A stretch of DNA of 64,000 nucleotides, taken from Streptomyces echinatus (GTDB taxonomy: Bacteria > Actinomycetota > Actinomycetes > Streptomycetales > Streptomycetaceae). How positions within the stretch are numbered: the first letter of the stretch is position 1; each line of letters opens with the position of its first letter. Below the pieces are notes generated by a model. The model did no database searches. It saw only the letters and a list, made by a program, of their open reading frames with translations, and was not told the DNA's origin. This document shows positions 36,914 to 46,437 of the stretch, piece after piece. The position numbers and the translations under genes were made by a program. The stretch spans positions 310,001 to 374,000 of the forward strand of contig NZ_JACHJK010000004.1 of the NCBI RefSeq assembly GCF_014203595.1, read 5' to 3'.

Positions 36914-38236
36914 ATGGACGACCGCACGACACAGCCAGGCGGCTTCCGTCCGCCGGACGCGATCAGGGGTTTCTCGGTGTCCGCCGGGCTGACGGGCCTG
37001 CGGCGGGTGGCGACGCTGTGCCGGCTGTCGGTCGCGGCCTCCGGCCGGTCGCTCGCCGTGTCCGGAGCGATCGGTCTGGTCGGTCCGGGCCTCGGCCTGG
37101 TGCCGCGGGCCATGGAAGGGGTGCGCCACCTGGCCGCGCGGCAGCGCGAACTCGCCCGGGACTGGGCGGGGGTGGAGATACCGGGTCCGCCCGGACCGCT
37201 GCCGCCCGCACCCGACCGCGCCTTCGGTCTCGTCGCCCGCTACCGCTGGATCATGAGCGACCCGGGGACCCGGCGGGAGTACATCTGGGTGCTCACCGAC
37301 CCGGTCGCCGGCGGCTTCCTGGCCTTCCTCCCGCTCGCCCTGATCCTCAGCGGCCTGTGGGGCGTCTTCCTCGCCTTCTCCGGCGTTCCGCTGTCCGCCG
37401 AGTGGGACGGCCTGTGGTACGGGTTCATCCCGGTCGAGGGCCGGGCCACGGCGGTGCTCGCCGGCGTCCTGGGGCTGCTCCAGCTTCCGCTGGCCCTGTG
37501 GGTGGCCCCGCGGGCCGTCCGCCGGCACGCCCTGTACACCAGGGCGATGCTGGCGCCGGGCGAGAGCGAGCTGATGGCCGGCCGGATCCGGCACCTGGCC
37601 GCCACCCGTTCCGAGGCGGTGGACACGCAGATGGCGGAGATCCGCCGGATCGAGCGCGACCTGCACGACGGCGCCCAGGCCCGCCTGGTGGCCATGGGCA
37701 TGACCCTGGACGCGGCCGAGCACCTGCTGGAGAGCGACCCCGAGGCCGTGCGCGCCCTGCTGATCGAGGCCCGGCAGTCGTCCTCGGCGGCGCTGGAGGA
37801 ACTGCGCAACCTGGTCCGCGGCATCCATCCGCCGGTCCTCGCCGACCGCGGACTCGCCGACGCCGTCCGGGCGTTGGCCCTGACCTGCCCGGTGCGCACC
37901 GACGTCCGGGCCGACCTGCCCGGCCGGCCCGCGATGCCCGTCGAGTCCGCCGCCTACTTCGCCGTCTCCGAGGCCCTCACCAACGCCGCGAAGCACGCGA
38001 GCGCCGAACAGGCCTGGATCGAACTCCGTTACGATCCCGGCATGCTCCACATCACCGTCACCGACGACGGTCACGGCGGCGCCGACGCCTCCCGCGGCAC
38101 CGGCCTGCGGGGCATCGAGCGCCGGCTCGCCACCTTCGACGGTGTGCTGGCCGTGAACAGTCCGGCGGGCGGGCCGACGACGGTGAGGATGGAGATCCCG
38201 TGCGTATTGTCCTCGCCGAAGACCACTTCCTGCTGA
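36914..38236 (+). CDS. Sensor histidine kinase (HisKA_3, NarL-type)
   Basis: This 440-residue protein starts at ATG 36914 after GGGGGAG. It has an N-terminal amphipathic part with one possible helix (48-65), a sensor region (YRWIMSDPGTRREYIWVLTDPVAG cut by the membrane at 132-155) and a second membrane segment near 178-200. The dimerisation helix carries H251 in IERDLHDGAQARLVAMG, and the ATPase has VSEALTNAAKHASAEQAW and TDDGHGGADASRGTGLRGIERR. It belongs to the large streptomycete group with an N-terminal sensor (DUF1707/PspC-like) of unknown signal. It overlaps its response regulator by 37 bp. Confidence 0.9.
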   Translation: MDDRTTQPGGFRPPDAIRGFSVSAGLTGLRRVATLCRLSVAASGRSLAVSGAIGLVGPGLGLVPRAMEGVRHLAARQRELARDWAGVEIPGPPGPLPPAPDRAFGLVARYRWIMSDPGTRREYIWVLTDPVAGGFLAFLPLALILSGLWGVFLAFSGVPLSAEWDGLWYGFIPVEGRATAVLAGVLGLLQLPLALWVAPRAVRRHALYTRAMLAPGESELMAGRIRHLAATRSEAVDTQMAEIRRIERDLHDGAQARLVAMGMTLDAAEHLLESDPEAVRALLIEARQSSSAALEELRNLVRGIHPPVLADRGLADAVRALALTCPVRTDVRADLPGRPAMPVESAAYFAVSEALTNAAKHASAEQAWIELRYDPGMLHITVTDDGHGGADASRGTGLRGIERRLATFDGVLAVNSPAGGPTTVRMEIPCVLSSPKTTSC

Positions 38237-38844
38237 GGGACGGGCTGATCCGGCTGCTCGGAGCCCACGGCCACGACGTGGTGGCCGCCGTGGACAACGG
38301 CACCGACCTGCTCGAAGCGCTCGGCCGGGAACAGCCGGACATCGCGGTCGTCGACGTCCGGCTCCCGCCGGACTTCACCGACGAGGGCCTGCGTGCCGTC
38401 CTGGCCGCCCGCAAGCGCGACCCGGAACTGCCGGTGCTGCTGCTGTCCCAGTACGTCGAACCGCTCTACGCCCGCGAGTTGCTCGCCGGCGGCGGCCGGG
38501 GCGTCGGCTATCTGCTCAAGGACCGCGTCACCAACGGCGCCCAGTTCCTGGAGTCCATCCGGCGGGTGGCGGGCGGCGGCACCGCCATGGACCCCGAGGT
38601 CGTCTCCCGGCTGCTGGCCCGCAGGGAGCGCGACGCGACCGTGGGCCGCCTTTCCGAACGGGAACGCGAGGTCCTCGAACTGGTCGCCCAGGGCCGCTCC
38701 AACGCGGGCATCGCCCAGGCCCTGTTCGTCACCGAGAAGGCCGTCGCCAAGCACATCGGCAACATCTTCACCAAGCTCGGCCTCCTCCCGGCCGACACCG
38801 ACAACCGCCGGGTGCTCGCCGTACTGGCCCACCTGGACCAGTGA
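38200..38844 (+). CDS. LuxR/NarL-family response regulator
   Basis: This 214-residue regulator starts at GTG 38200 after GGATGGAG; the start lies inside the kinase gene. Acidic residues E7-D8, phospho-acceptor D52 (IAVVDVRLPPDF) and K in YLLKDRV define the receiver. The HTH is LSEREREVLELVAQGRSNAGIAQALF, then EKAVAKHIGNIFTKLGL. It pairs with the kinase at 36914. The DNA target cannot be read, and no repeated site is obvious upstream of the pair. A strong terminator follows. Confidence 0.92.
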   Translation: MRIVLAEDHFLLRDGLIRLLGAHGHDVVAAVDNGTDLLEALGREQPDIAVVDVRLPPDFTDEGLRAVLAARKRDPELPVLLLSQYVEPLYARELLAGGGRGVGYLLKDRVTNGAQFLESIRRVAGGGTAMDPEVVSRLLARRERDATVGRLSEREREVLELVAQGRSNAGIAQALFVTEKAVAKHIGNIFTKLGLLPADTDNRRVLAVLAHLDQ

Positions 38845-38891
38845 GGGGCCGGCCGCCGCGGGGCACCGCGCCGGCCCGGGGCCCGGAAACA

Positions 38892-38935
38892 CGACCGGGC
38901 TGCGCCCCTCCGCGTCGGGGGGCACAGCCCGGTCG
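38892..38935. terminator. Bidirectional hairpin terminator
   Basis: CGACCGGGCTGCGCCCC (38892-38908) pairs with GGGGCACAGCCCGGTCG (38919-38935) with a single mismatch, between two convergent genes. It probably ends both transcripts. Confidence 0.82.
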
Positions 38936-38953
38936 GGTGTCAGGCGGGTGCGC

Positions 38954-39574
38954 TCAGTAGCGCGGACGGTTGAACCAGGCGGAGCCGGACGGGGCGATCA
39001 TCGCCGCCGCCATCACACCGCCGAAGCCGATCCACATCAGGGCCCACACCAGCGCGGCACTGGAGCTCGCGCCGGCCGCGCCGATGAGGATCAGGACGCC
39101 GAAGAGGGCGCCCAGGATGCCGTAGACCATGGTGGTGACGCGGATGCCCTGGCCACCCCGGGAGAACTTCACGCCCAGCGTGATCGACAGTGCGGCGAGG
39201 CCGAGGAAGAGCAGCGCGATGACGAGGACGATGCCGGCGCCGTCGTGCCCGATGTCCGAGAAGGCGTTGTTGCCGAAGGTGTCCTCGCTCGCGTTGGACG
39301 CGTCGTTGAGTGTCGCGGCGCCGAGCAGGGCGAAGATCCCGATGAGAACCTGGGCGCCCGCCACGATGTAGAGCAGGACCCGCGCGGTGGTCACCAGGCC
39401 CGGCATCGTCTGCTGCAGCGCGTTGGCGGTCGGATAACCCGGGTACGCGGCCTGCTGCGGGTAGCCCGGAACCTGCGGCGGAACGCCGGGAGGGGTCTGG
39501 GGGTAGCCGTACTGGGCGGCGGGCGGCTGCTGAGGCGGGGGGCCGTAGGGGTTGTTCGGGTCGCCAAAGCTCAT
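38954..39574 (-). CDS. Small membrane protein with Pro/Tyr/Gln-rich N-terminus
   Basis: This 206-residue protein starts at ATG 39574 after GGAGGAAG. Residues 1-52 are a disordered Pro-Tyr-Gln tail (NNPYGPPPQQPPAAQYGY). Four transmembrane helices follow (about 62-85, 115-135, 145-170, 175-195). The pattern (VLLYIVAGAQVLIGIFALLGAATL, then an outer loop NDASNASEDTFGNN) resembles DUF4064-like or tetraspan proteins common in Actinobacteria. No enzymatic motif is seen. It is monocistronic, divergent from folD across 241 bp that contain only weak promoter-like boxes. Confidence 0.8.
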   Translation of the reverse strand: MSFGDPNNPYGPPPQQPPAAQYGYPQTPPGVPPQVPGYPQQAAYPGYPTANALQQTMPGLVTTARVLLYIVAGAQVLIGIFALLGAATLNDASNASEDTFGNNAFSDIGHDGAGIVLVIALLFLGLAALSITLGVKFSRGGQGIRVTTMVYGILGALFGVLILIGAAGASSSAALVWALMWIGFGGVMAAAMIAPSGSAWFNRPRY

Positions 39575-39815
39575 GGCGGTCTTCCTCCGTTGCGATGCTC
39601 AAGTGCGGGGACGACGCGCGGCACGGTTCGGAGGAGAGTTCTACAGATGCGGTCCGTCCCCCCGGCACTGCCCGCGGCACTGTCCTCTCATCGTTCTTTA
39701 ACGGCCTCTTACTTGTCCAGCCGGATACGCCAGGTGTTGTGCAAGTGCAACATCACTGATCATGCTGTGACACCCGGATTGGAACCGGGGCCGGGTCATC
39801 CGCGAGGATGGGGAC

Positions 39816-40670
39816 ATGACCGCCCAGATTCTCGATGGCAAGGCCACCGCAGCCGCGATCAAGTCCGATCTGACCGCCCGCGTGGCGGCGCTGAAGGAGA
39901 AGGGCGTCACGCCCGGCCTCGGCACGATCCTGGTCGGGGACGACCCCGGCAGCCAGAAGTACGTCGCGGGCAAGCACCGCGACTGTGCCCAGGTGGGCAT
40001 CGCCTCCATCCAGCGCGAGCTGCCGGCCACGGCCACGCAGGAGGAGATCGAGGCGGTCGTCCGCGAGCTGAACGAGGACCCGGCCTGCACCGGCTACATC
40101 GTCCAGCTGCCGCTGCCCAAGGGCATCGACGAGAACCGCGTCCTGGAGCTGATGGACCCGGCCAAGGACGCCGACGGCCTGCACCCGATGAACCTCGGCC
40201 GCCTGGTCCTGAACGAGCCGGCCCCGCTGCCCTGCACCCCCAACGGCATCATCACCCTCCTGCGCGCCCACGGCGTGGAGATCAAGGGCGCCGAGGTCGT
40301 CGTCGTCGGCCGCGGTGTCACCATCGGCCGCCCGATGCCGCTGCTGCTCACCCGCCGCAGCGAGAACGCCACGGTCACTCAGTGCCACACCGGCACCCGT
40401 GACCTCTCCGCCCACCTGAAGCGGGCCGACATCATCATCGCGGCGGCGGGCGTCCCGCACCTGATCCGGGCCGAGGACGTCAAGCAGGGCGCGGCCGTCC
40501 TGGACGTCGGCGTCTCCCGCAACGCCGAGGGCAAGATCGTCGGCGACGTCCACCCCGACGTGACCGAGGTGGCCGGCTGGATCTCCCCGAACCCCGGCGG
40601 CGTCGGCCCGATGACCCGGGCGCAGCTGCTGGTCAACGTGGTCGAGGCGGCGGAGCGCAGTGCCGGCTGA
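39816..40670 (+). CDS. folD: Methylenetetrahydrofolate dehydrogenase / cyclohydrolase
   Basis: This 284-residue protein starts at ATG 39816 after GGATGGGGA. It shows the FolD catalytic signature Y49-x3-K53 ([12 protein letters not shown]), the segment [24 protein letters not shown], and the NADP-binding [13 protein letters not shown]. The C-terminus [21 protein letters not shown] is also typical. It interconverts 5,10-methylene- and 10-formyl-tetrahydrofolate, the formyl donor for PurN and PurH. It overlaps the DUF3017 gene by 11 bp. Confidence 0.97.
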   Translation: MTAQILDGKATAAAIKSDLTARVAALKEKGVTPGLGTILVGDDPGSQKYVAGKHRDCAQVGIASIQRELPATATQEEIEAVVRELNEDPACTGYIVQLPLPKGIDENRVLELMDPAKDADGLHPMNLGRLVLNEPAPLPCTPNGIITLLRAHGVEIKGAEVVVVGRGVTIGRPMPLLLTRRSENATVTQCHTGTRDLSAHLKRADIIIAAAGVPHLIRAEDVKQGAAVLDVGVSRNAEGKIVGDVHPDVTEVAGWISPNPGGVGPMTRAQLLVNVVEAAERSAG

Positions 40671-41133
40671 CGACACCCGCGGGCACGCGGAACCGACCGC
40701 TCGTGACGCGGTGAGCGCCCCCGACGGCGAGGGGCGCCCGCGCCGCACCACCCGCCGCTTCCCGCTGTTCACCAGGGACACCGCACGGCCCGAGGGCGGC
40801 GGCCGGGCCGCGGCCGGCGGCGCCCCGGCGCCCGCCCGGCAGTGGCCGATGCTCGCCGTCACCGGCCTGGTGGCGATAGGCCTGCTGGTGACCGCGCTGG
40901 ACGCGTTCCGCCCGGGCACCCTGCTCATCGGTGCCGCGCTGCTGGGCGGCGCGGTGCTGCGCTGGCTGCTGCCGGACGTCGGCATGCTCGCCGTGCGCTC
41001 CCGCTTCACCGACATCGTCACCTACGGCGTGCTCGGCACGGCGATCTTCCTGCTGGCGCTGATGATCCAGCCCGATCCGCTGCTGAAGCTGCCGTTCCTC
41101 AAGGACATCCTGCACTTCACTCTCGCCAAGTAG
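40660..41133 (+). CDS. DUF3017 membrane protein
   Basis: This 157-residue protein starts at GTG 40660, inside folD, with GGAG eight bases upstream. A charged, disordered N-terminus (1-58) is followed by three helices: [19 protein letters not shown] (62-80), [19 protein letters not shown] and [16 protein letters not shown]. The sequence [18 protein letters not shown] is the DUF3017 signature. The family is an actinobacterial membrane protein commonly next to folD; its role is unknown. The overlap implies co-translation with FolD, although the reason for coupling a folate enzyme to a membrane protein is not evident. Confidence 0.88.
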   Translation: MPADDTRGHAEPTARDAVSAPDGEGRPRRTTRRFPLFTRDTARPEGGGRAAAGGAPAPARQWPMLAVTGLVAIGLLVTALDAFRPGTLLIGAALLGGAVLRWLLPDVGMLAVRSRFTDIVTYGVLGTAIFLLALMIQPDPLLKLPFLKDILHFTLAK

Positions 41134-41149
41134 CGCACGCGGTACGGCC

Positions 41150-41184
41150 GGTGGCCCGCGCCTCCCCCGGGGGCGCGGGCCACC
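41150..41184 (+). terminator. Hairpin terminator after the folD operon
   Basis: GGTGGCCCGCGCC (41150-41162) and GGCGCGGGCCACC (41172-41184) form a 13-bp stem, 17 bp after the DUF3017 stop. Confidence 0.82.
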
Positions 41185-41349
41185 GCCGTTCCCCCGAACC
41201 CGACGCTAGGGCGGCCCGCCCGCGCCGCGCGTCCGTCCCCGGGGTGAACCGCCCCGCCACCCGTGGCGGTAGCCGGCCGCGCGCTGCAACTTCCGCGGTA
41301 CCGCGTCCGGTTGACTCTCCGCCGCGGCCGTGCGGGTTACCCTGCGGCG

Positions 41350-42519
41350 ATGCGACCGAGGACCCCCCGCCCGCTCGTCGTGGACACGTTGATCGCGACG
41401 GCCATGGCCGTGGTGGCCGTGCTGCTCGGGCGGGAGTCCCGGTCGCAGGGATGGCCGGAACTCGACGCCCGTGCCTATGTGCTCGTCGCTCTCGCCCAGC
41501 TCCCGGTCGCTCTGCGCGGCCGTCACCCCGTCGCCGTCTTCGTCGTCGTCGAGGCCGCGGCGACCGTCTACGTCACCCTCGGCTACTGGCCGGTGGTGTG
41601 CACCTTCGGCGCCATGCTCGCCCTGTACACCGTGGCCTCCGTCCGCTCGCTGCGCGCCGCCCTGGTCTGCGCCGGCTGCCTGGCCGTGCTCTGGGTGTAC
41701 GCCGGCGTGGTCAGCCACAGCCCCTCCATGGCGTCCGTGTGCGGTCAGGCGCTGCTGTACTGCTCGGTGCTGGTCTGGTTCGGGCACCTGGCCCGCCGCT
41801 CGGCCGAACTCACCCGCCGGCTGCGCGCGGAACAGGCCGAGCGGGCCCGCCGCGCGGTCGCCGAGGAACGCGGCCGGATCGCCCGGGAGCTGCACGACGT
41901 CGTCGCCCACCACATGTCGGTCGTCTCCGTGCAGGCCGGCCTCGCCCGGTTCGTCTTCGAGTCCGACCCGGGCAAGGCGCGCGGCGCGCTCGGCACGATC
42001 GCGGACACCAGCGCCGAGGCCCTGGAGGAACTGCGCCGCATGCTCCAGGTGCTGCGCGAGGAGGACCCCGACGCCCCCGAGCGGGCGCCGATGCCCACCC
42101 TGGCCCGGCTCGGCGAACTCGTCGACCGGGTCCGGGCCGGCGGTCTGCCGGTGGAGCTCGCCGTCGAGGGCACCACGCGTCCGCTGCCGCCCGGTGTCGA
42201 ACTGTGCGCCTACCGCGTGGTCCAGGAGGCCCTCACCAACGCCCTCAAACACGCCGGCCCGGCACGCGCGCGCGTGGAACTGCGGTACGGCGCCCACGAG
42301 CTGTCCGTGTGCGTCAGCGACGACGGGGAGGGAGCGGATCCGGCCAGAGTGCCGACAGGCGGGGGACACGGCTTGATTGGCATGCGGGAGCGGGCCAAGC
42401 TCTACGGCGGGACGATCACCGTCGGCCCACGCTCCGAGGGCGGCTACGAGGTCCGGCTGACCCTGCCGACGTCGGCCGCCGAACGCAGCCGCGGGGACAC
42501 GCCGCGGGCGGAGCGGTGA
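41350..42519 (+). CDS. Sensor histidine kinase (HisKA_3, NarL-type)
   Basis: This 389-residue protein uses ATG 41350 (MRPRTPRPLVVDTLIATAM). A TTGACT at 41311 and a GTTACC box nearby suggest the promoter lies directly upstream with a very short leader. Five or so hydrophobic segments occur between residues 10 and 146. The dimerisation helix carries H182 in IARELHDVVAHHMSVVSVQ, and the ATPase has QEALTNALKHAGPARARVEL and GGGHGLIGMRERAKLYGG. This is the standard membrane-sensing kinase of Streptomyces with almost no extracellular domain. It is followed after 34 bp by its response regulator. Confidence 0.92.
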   Translation: MRPRTPRPLVVDTLIATAMAVVAVLLGRESRSQGWPELDARAYVLVALAQLPVALRGRHPVAVFVVVEAAATVYVTLGYWPVVCTFGAMLALYTVASVRSLRAALVCAGCLAVLWVYAGVVSHSPSMASVCGQALLYCSVLVWFGHLARRSAELTRRLRAEQAERARRAVAEERGRIARELHDVVAHHMSVVSVQAGLARFVFESDPGKARGALGTIADTSAEALEELRRMLQVLREEDPDAPERAPMPTLARLGELVDRVRAGGLPVELAVEGTTRPLPPGVELCAYRVVQEALTNALKHAGPARARVELRYGAHELSVCVSDDGEGADPARVPTGGGHGLIGMRERAKLYGGTITVGPRSEGGYEVRLTLPTSAAERSRGDTPRAER

Positions 42520-42553
42520 CGGGAGGCGCACGCCGGGGGGACGACCGTACGGA

Positions 42554-43219
42554 ATGACCAGAGTGCTCGTCGTGGACGACCAGTTCCTCATCCGCGCCGG
42601 ACTCGTCGGCCTTCTGGAAGCCGCGCCCGGCTTCGAGGTGGTGGGCGAGGCGGGGGACGGTGAGGAGGCCGTACGGCTCGCCGCCGAGACCCGTCCCGAC
42701 GTCGTCCTCATGGACATCCGGATGCCCGGCGTCAACGGCATCGAGGCCACCGGGCGGATCCTCGCCCAGGCCGCCGAACGCCCGCCCCGAATCCTGGTGC
42801 TGACCACCTTCGACCTGGACGAGTACGTGTACGGGGCGCTGCGGGCCGGCGCCTCCGGCTTCCTGCTGAAGGACTCCGGGCCCGAGCGGCTGCTCGCCGC
42901 GGTCACCGCGGTCGAGGGCGGCGACGCGCTCTTCGCGCCCAGTGTGACCCGGCGCCTGGTGGAGGCGTTCGCCCGGCAGCAGGCGCCCTCCGGCACCGAT
43001 TCCCCGCCCGGCCTCGACGTGCTGACCACGCGTGAGGTGGAGGTCCTCAAGCTCACCGCCCGGGGACTGTCCAACCTGGAGATCGCCGACCGCCTCTACA
43101 TCAGCGAGGCCACCGTCAAGACCCACCTCAACCGCACGATGACCAAGCTCGACCTGGGCAGCCGGGCGCAGGCGGTGGTCCTCGCGTACGAGACGGGACT
43201 GGTCACCCCCGGCGGCTGA
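42554..43219 (+). CDS. LuxR/NarL-family response regulator
   Basis: This 221-residue regulator starts at ATG 42554. D8-D9, phospho-acceptor D54 (VVLMDIRMPGVNG), T in VLTTFDLDEYVYGAL and K in GFLLKDSGPE form the receiver. The HTH reads LTTREVEVLKLTARGLSNLEIADRLY with ATVKTHLNRTMTKL. It is the partner of the kinase at 41350. A 139-bp gap without a clear hairpin separates it from the HTH/DUF2690 gene, so read-through cannot be excluded. Confidence 0.94.
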   Translation: MTRVLVVDDQFLIRAGLVGLLEAAPGFEVVGEAGDGEEAVRLAAETRPDVVLMDIRMPGVNGIEATGRILAQAAERPPRILVLTTFDLDEYVYGALRAGASGFLLKDSGPERLLAAVTAVEGGDALFAPSVTRRLVEAFARQQAPSGTDSPPGLDVLTTREVEVLKLTARGLSNLEIADRLYISEATVKTHLNRTMTKLDLGSRAQAVVLAYETGLVTPGG

Positions 43220-43358
43220 GCCCGGCCGGCGCCCCCGCGCCGCCCCGCGCGCGTGCACCCCGTCCCGGGACCTGGGATCCTTGGTCAGCGCATCCTTGTG
43301 GGCGGCCCGGGGCCATGCGTGAGAACGACAGCACGACCGGGGGAAGAGGGGGAAACCC

Positions 43359-44792
43359 ATGCCTCGTTGGAAAGCCCTGCCGGAGGATCTGGACCCGCAG
43401 ATCAGGGAGTTCACCGGCCGGATGCGGCAGCTCGTGGACCGCAGCGGCCTGAGCGTCGCGGTACTGGCCGACCAGACGGGCTACAGCAGGACGTCCTGGG
43501 AGCGGTACCTGGGCGGCGGTCTTCTCGCGCCCAAGGGCGCGGTCATAGCGCTCGCGGAGGCCACCGGCACCCACCCCGGCCATCTGACCACGCTGTGGGA
43601 ACTGGCCGAACGCGCCTGGAGCCGGGCGGAGATGCGGCACGACACCACCATGGACGCGCTCCGCATCTCCCAGGCGCGGGCCGCGCTCGGCGAGGCCGGG
43701 GCCGCACCGGAGAAGGACACGAGGACGACCGCCCGGCGCGGTGGCGGGGCCGCCGCGGTGCCGGGGATCGCCGGTCCCGCCGGGGTCTCGCCGACGATCC
43801 CCGCCCAGCCGGAGCCCTCGGACGCCGTCCCCCGGGACGGTGCCGGTGCCGGAGCCGCCCGCGGCCCGGCGGACTCCGGGGCGTCCCTGCCCGTCAAGAA
43901 CTCCTGGGGGCTGGCCGGTTACCGGGGCCCGTCGCAGGCGAGCGCCCGCCCGGGCACCCGGCCGCCGGCCGGACCGAACGGTCCCGCCGACACCCCTTCC
44001 GGCCCGGCCGACACCCCGCCGGGCTTCACGGCCCCGCCCGGTCCGCCGGGTCCGCCGGGCTCGCCCGGCACCCCCGCACCTTCAGGCCCGTCGGGCCCGT
44101 TCGGCACCCCCGGCACCGGCATCCCCGCCACTCCCGTCGCGCCCGGCACTCCCGGCACCGGCATCCCCGCCACTCCCGTCGCGCCCGGCACTCCCGGCAC
44201 CGGCATCCCCGCCACTCCCGTCGCGCCCGGTGCCACGGGCGCGCACGGCGGGCAGGCCGCGGTTCCGCGTCCGGGGCCGACGGCCCGGTGGTCCGCGCGC
44301 CGCCAGCAGGTGACGATGTTCTTCGCGGGCCTGTTCGGCGTGCTCGCCCTCATCGCCGGCGTCTTCTTCGTCACCCACCGCGACGGCGACGGCCACGGGA
44401 CCGGCGGCGCGGCCACGTCACCCTCCCCGTCGGCCCACCCCCGCAGGAGCCCGCCGCCCGGGGTCAAGTGCACCGGCTCCGACTGCACCGGCAAGGACGC
44501 CGAGGCCATGGGGTGCAGTGGCGACCTGGTGACCACCGCCAAGACCGCCACCGTGGGCACCACCACGCTGGAGGTCCGCTACAGCAAGGCCTGCGGCGCC
44601 GCCTGGGGCCGCATCACCGGCGGCGCACCGGGCGACACCGTGCGGGTCACCGCGGGCAAGGAGCGGCGGACGGGTGACATCACCGCCGTCGGTGACACGA
44701 TCGGGTACACCCCGATGGTCGCCGTACGGGGCCCGGCCCAGGCCAGGGCCTGCGCCACGCTCGCCTCCGGCCAGACGGGCTGTACGGAGTGA
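43359..44792 (+). CDS. Membrane-anchored XRE-type HTH protein with DUF2690 domain
   Basis: This 477-residue protein starts at ATG 43359 after GAGGGGG. Residues about 15-85 are a lambda-repressor-like HTH (RMRQLVDRSGLSVAVLADQ, YSRTSWERYLGGGLLAPKGAV). A long collagen-like Pro/Gly linker (140-315) follows, containing three 14-residue repeats GTPGTGIPATPVAP. Next come one transmembrane helix (QVTMFFAGLFGVLALIAGVFFV, about 325-347) and an exported DUF2690 domain with four or more Cys (KCTGSDCTGKDAEAMGC). The design suggests a membrane-tethered DNA-binding protein that could pass an outside signal to promoters. The ligand and targets are unknown. Confidence 0.85.
   Translation: MPRWKALPEDLDPQIREFTGRMRQLVDRSGLSVAVLADQTGYSRTSWERYLGGGLLAPKGAVIALAEATGTHPGHLTTLWELAERAWSRAEMRHDTTMDALRISQARAALGEAGAAPEKDTRTTARRGGGAAAVPGIAGPAGVSPTIPAQPEPSDAVPRDGAGAGAARGPADSGASLPVKNSWGLAGYRGPSQASARPGTRPPAGPNGPADTPSGPADTPPGFTAPPGPPGPPGSPGTPAPSGPSGPFGTPGTGIPATPVAPGTPGTGIPATPVAPGTPGTGIPATPVAPGATGAHGGQAAVPRPGPTARWSARRQQVTMFFAGLFGVLALIAGVFFVTHRDGDGHGTGGAATSPSPSAHPRRSPPPGVKCTGSDCTGKDAEAMGCSGDLVTTAKTATVGTTTLEVRYSKACGAAWGRITGGAPGDTVRVTAGKERRTGDITAVGDTIGYTPMVAVRGPAQARACATLASGQTGCTE
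44103..44228 (+). repeat. Three 42-bp tandem repeats inside the HTH/DUF2690 gene
   Basis: Three copies of a 42-bp unit (44103-44144, 44145-44186, 44187-44228) differ at one base only. They encode the 14-residue Pro-Gly repeat of the linker. Near identity implies recent expansion, and the copy number likely varies. Confidence 0.93.
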
Positions 44793-46151
<1,359 letters not shown>

Positions 46152-46183
46152 GCTGACGTGGTGTGACTCCGGCGCCGGTGCGC

Positions 46184-46189
46184 TATAGT
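46184..46189 (+). promoter_or_regulatory. -10 box of candidate RNA gene
   Basis: TATAGT at 46184-46189, only 33 bp after the mdh stop, is an excellent -10 box in a GC-rich background. The -35 position (about 46161, GTGTGA) matches the consensus in only three of six positions. It would start transcription near 46196. Confidence 0.55.
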
Positions 46190-46195
46190 TGATCA

Positions 46196-46349
46196 CGCAC
46201 CGGCCGCCGGGAAACCGGCACCAGGTGATGCGTTGGTGGTCCAAGGAAAGACGCCCCGCTTCCTGCGGGGAAATGCAGGTGCAAGGCCTGCCCGGCGCTC
46301 CACACACGAGGTCCCCTCCCGCGATTCGCGGGAGGGGACCTCGTCGTTT
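46196..46349 (+). ncRNA. Candidate structured RNA with own promoter and terminator
   Basis: The ~154-nt segment after mdh has no reading frame but several well-formed hairpins. GCCGG-GAAA-CCGGC at 46206-46219 is capped by a GNRA tetraloop. CCCCGC-TTCCT-GCGGGG lies at 46254-46270. GCAGG-TGCAAGG-CCTGC at 46275-46291 has the five-pair stem and seven-base loop of a tRNA T-arm, and it is followed by CCGGCGCTCCA, like an acceptor end. A 17-bp terminator closes it. The 5' half cannot form a matching acceptor stem or D-arm, so it is not an ordinary tRNA. It could be a small RNA or a leader-like riboregulator without a gene. I do not recognise the class. Confidence 0.5.
46307..46349 (+). terminator. 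Very strong 17-bp hairpin terminator
   Basis: CGAGGTCCCCTCCCGCG (46307-46323) pairs perfectly with 46327-46343 across an ATT loop and is followed by TCGTTT. It ends the candidate RNA and can also stop the convergent serine hydrolase transcript. Confidence 0.92.
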
Positions 46350-46437
46350 CGGGGCCCGGCGCCGAGTCGCCGAGAGCGCCGTCCGGCGGGGGCGCGGCAG
46401 CCGGGAGACCGGGAGGCGCGGCGCCGGGGGCGCGGGG

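Noticed and set aside
46254..46301. tRNA gene suggested by the T-arm-like hairpin and terminal CCA
   Set aside because: No matching 5' acceptor strand or D-arm exists within tRNA length, the anticodon loop would have an unusual base 37, and the T-loop lacks the normal TTCRA.
46196..46301. Cobalamin riboswitch suggested by GGGAAACCGG and GGTGCAAGGCC
   Set aside because: The two elements are about 60 nt apart instead of in one hairpin, the B12-box pattern is missing, and no gene follows on the same strand.
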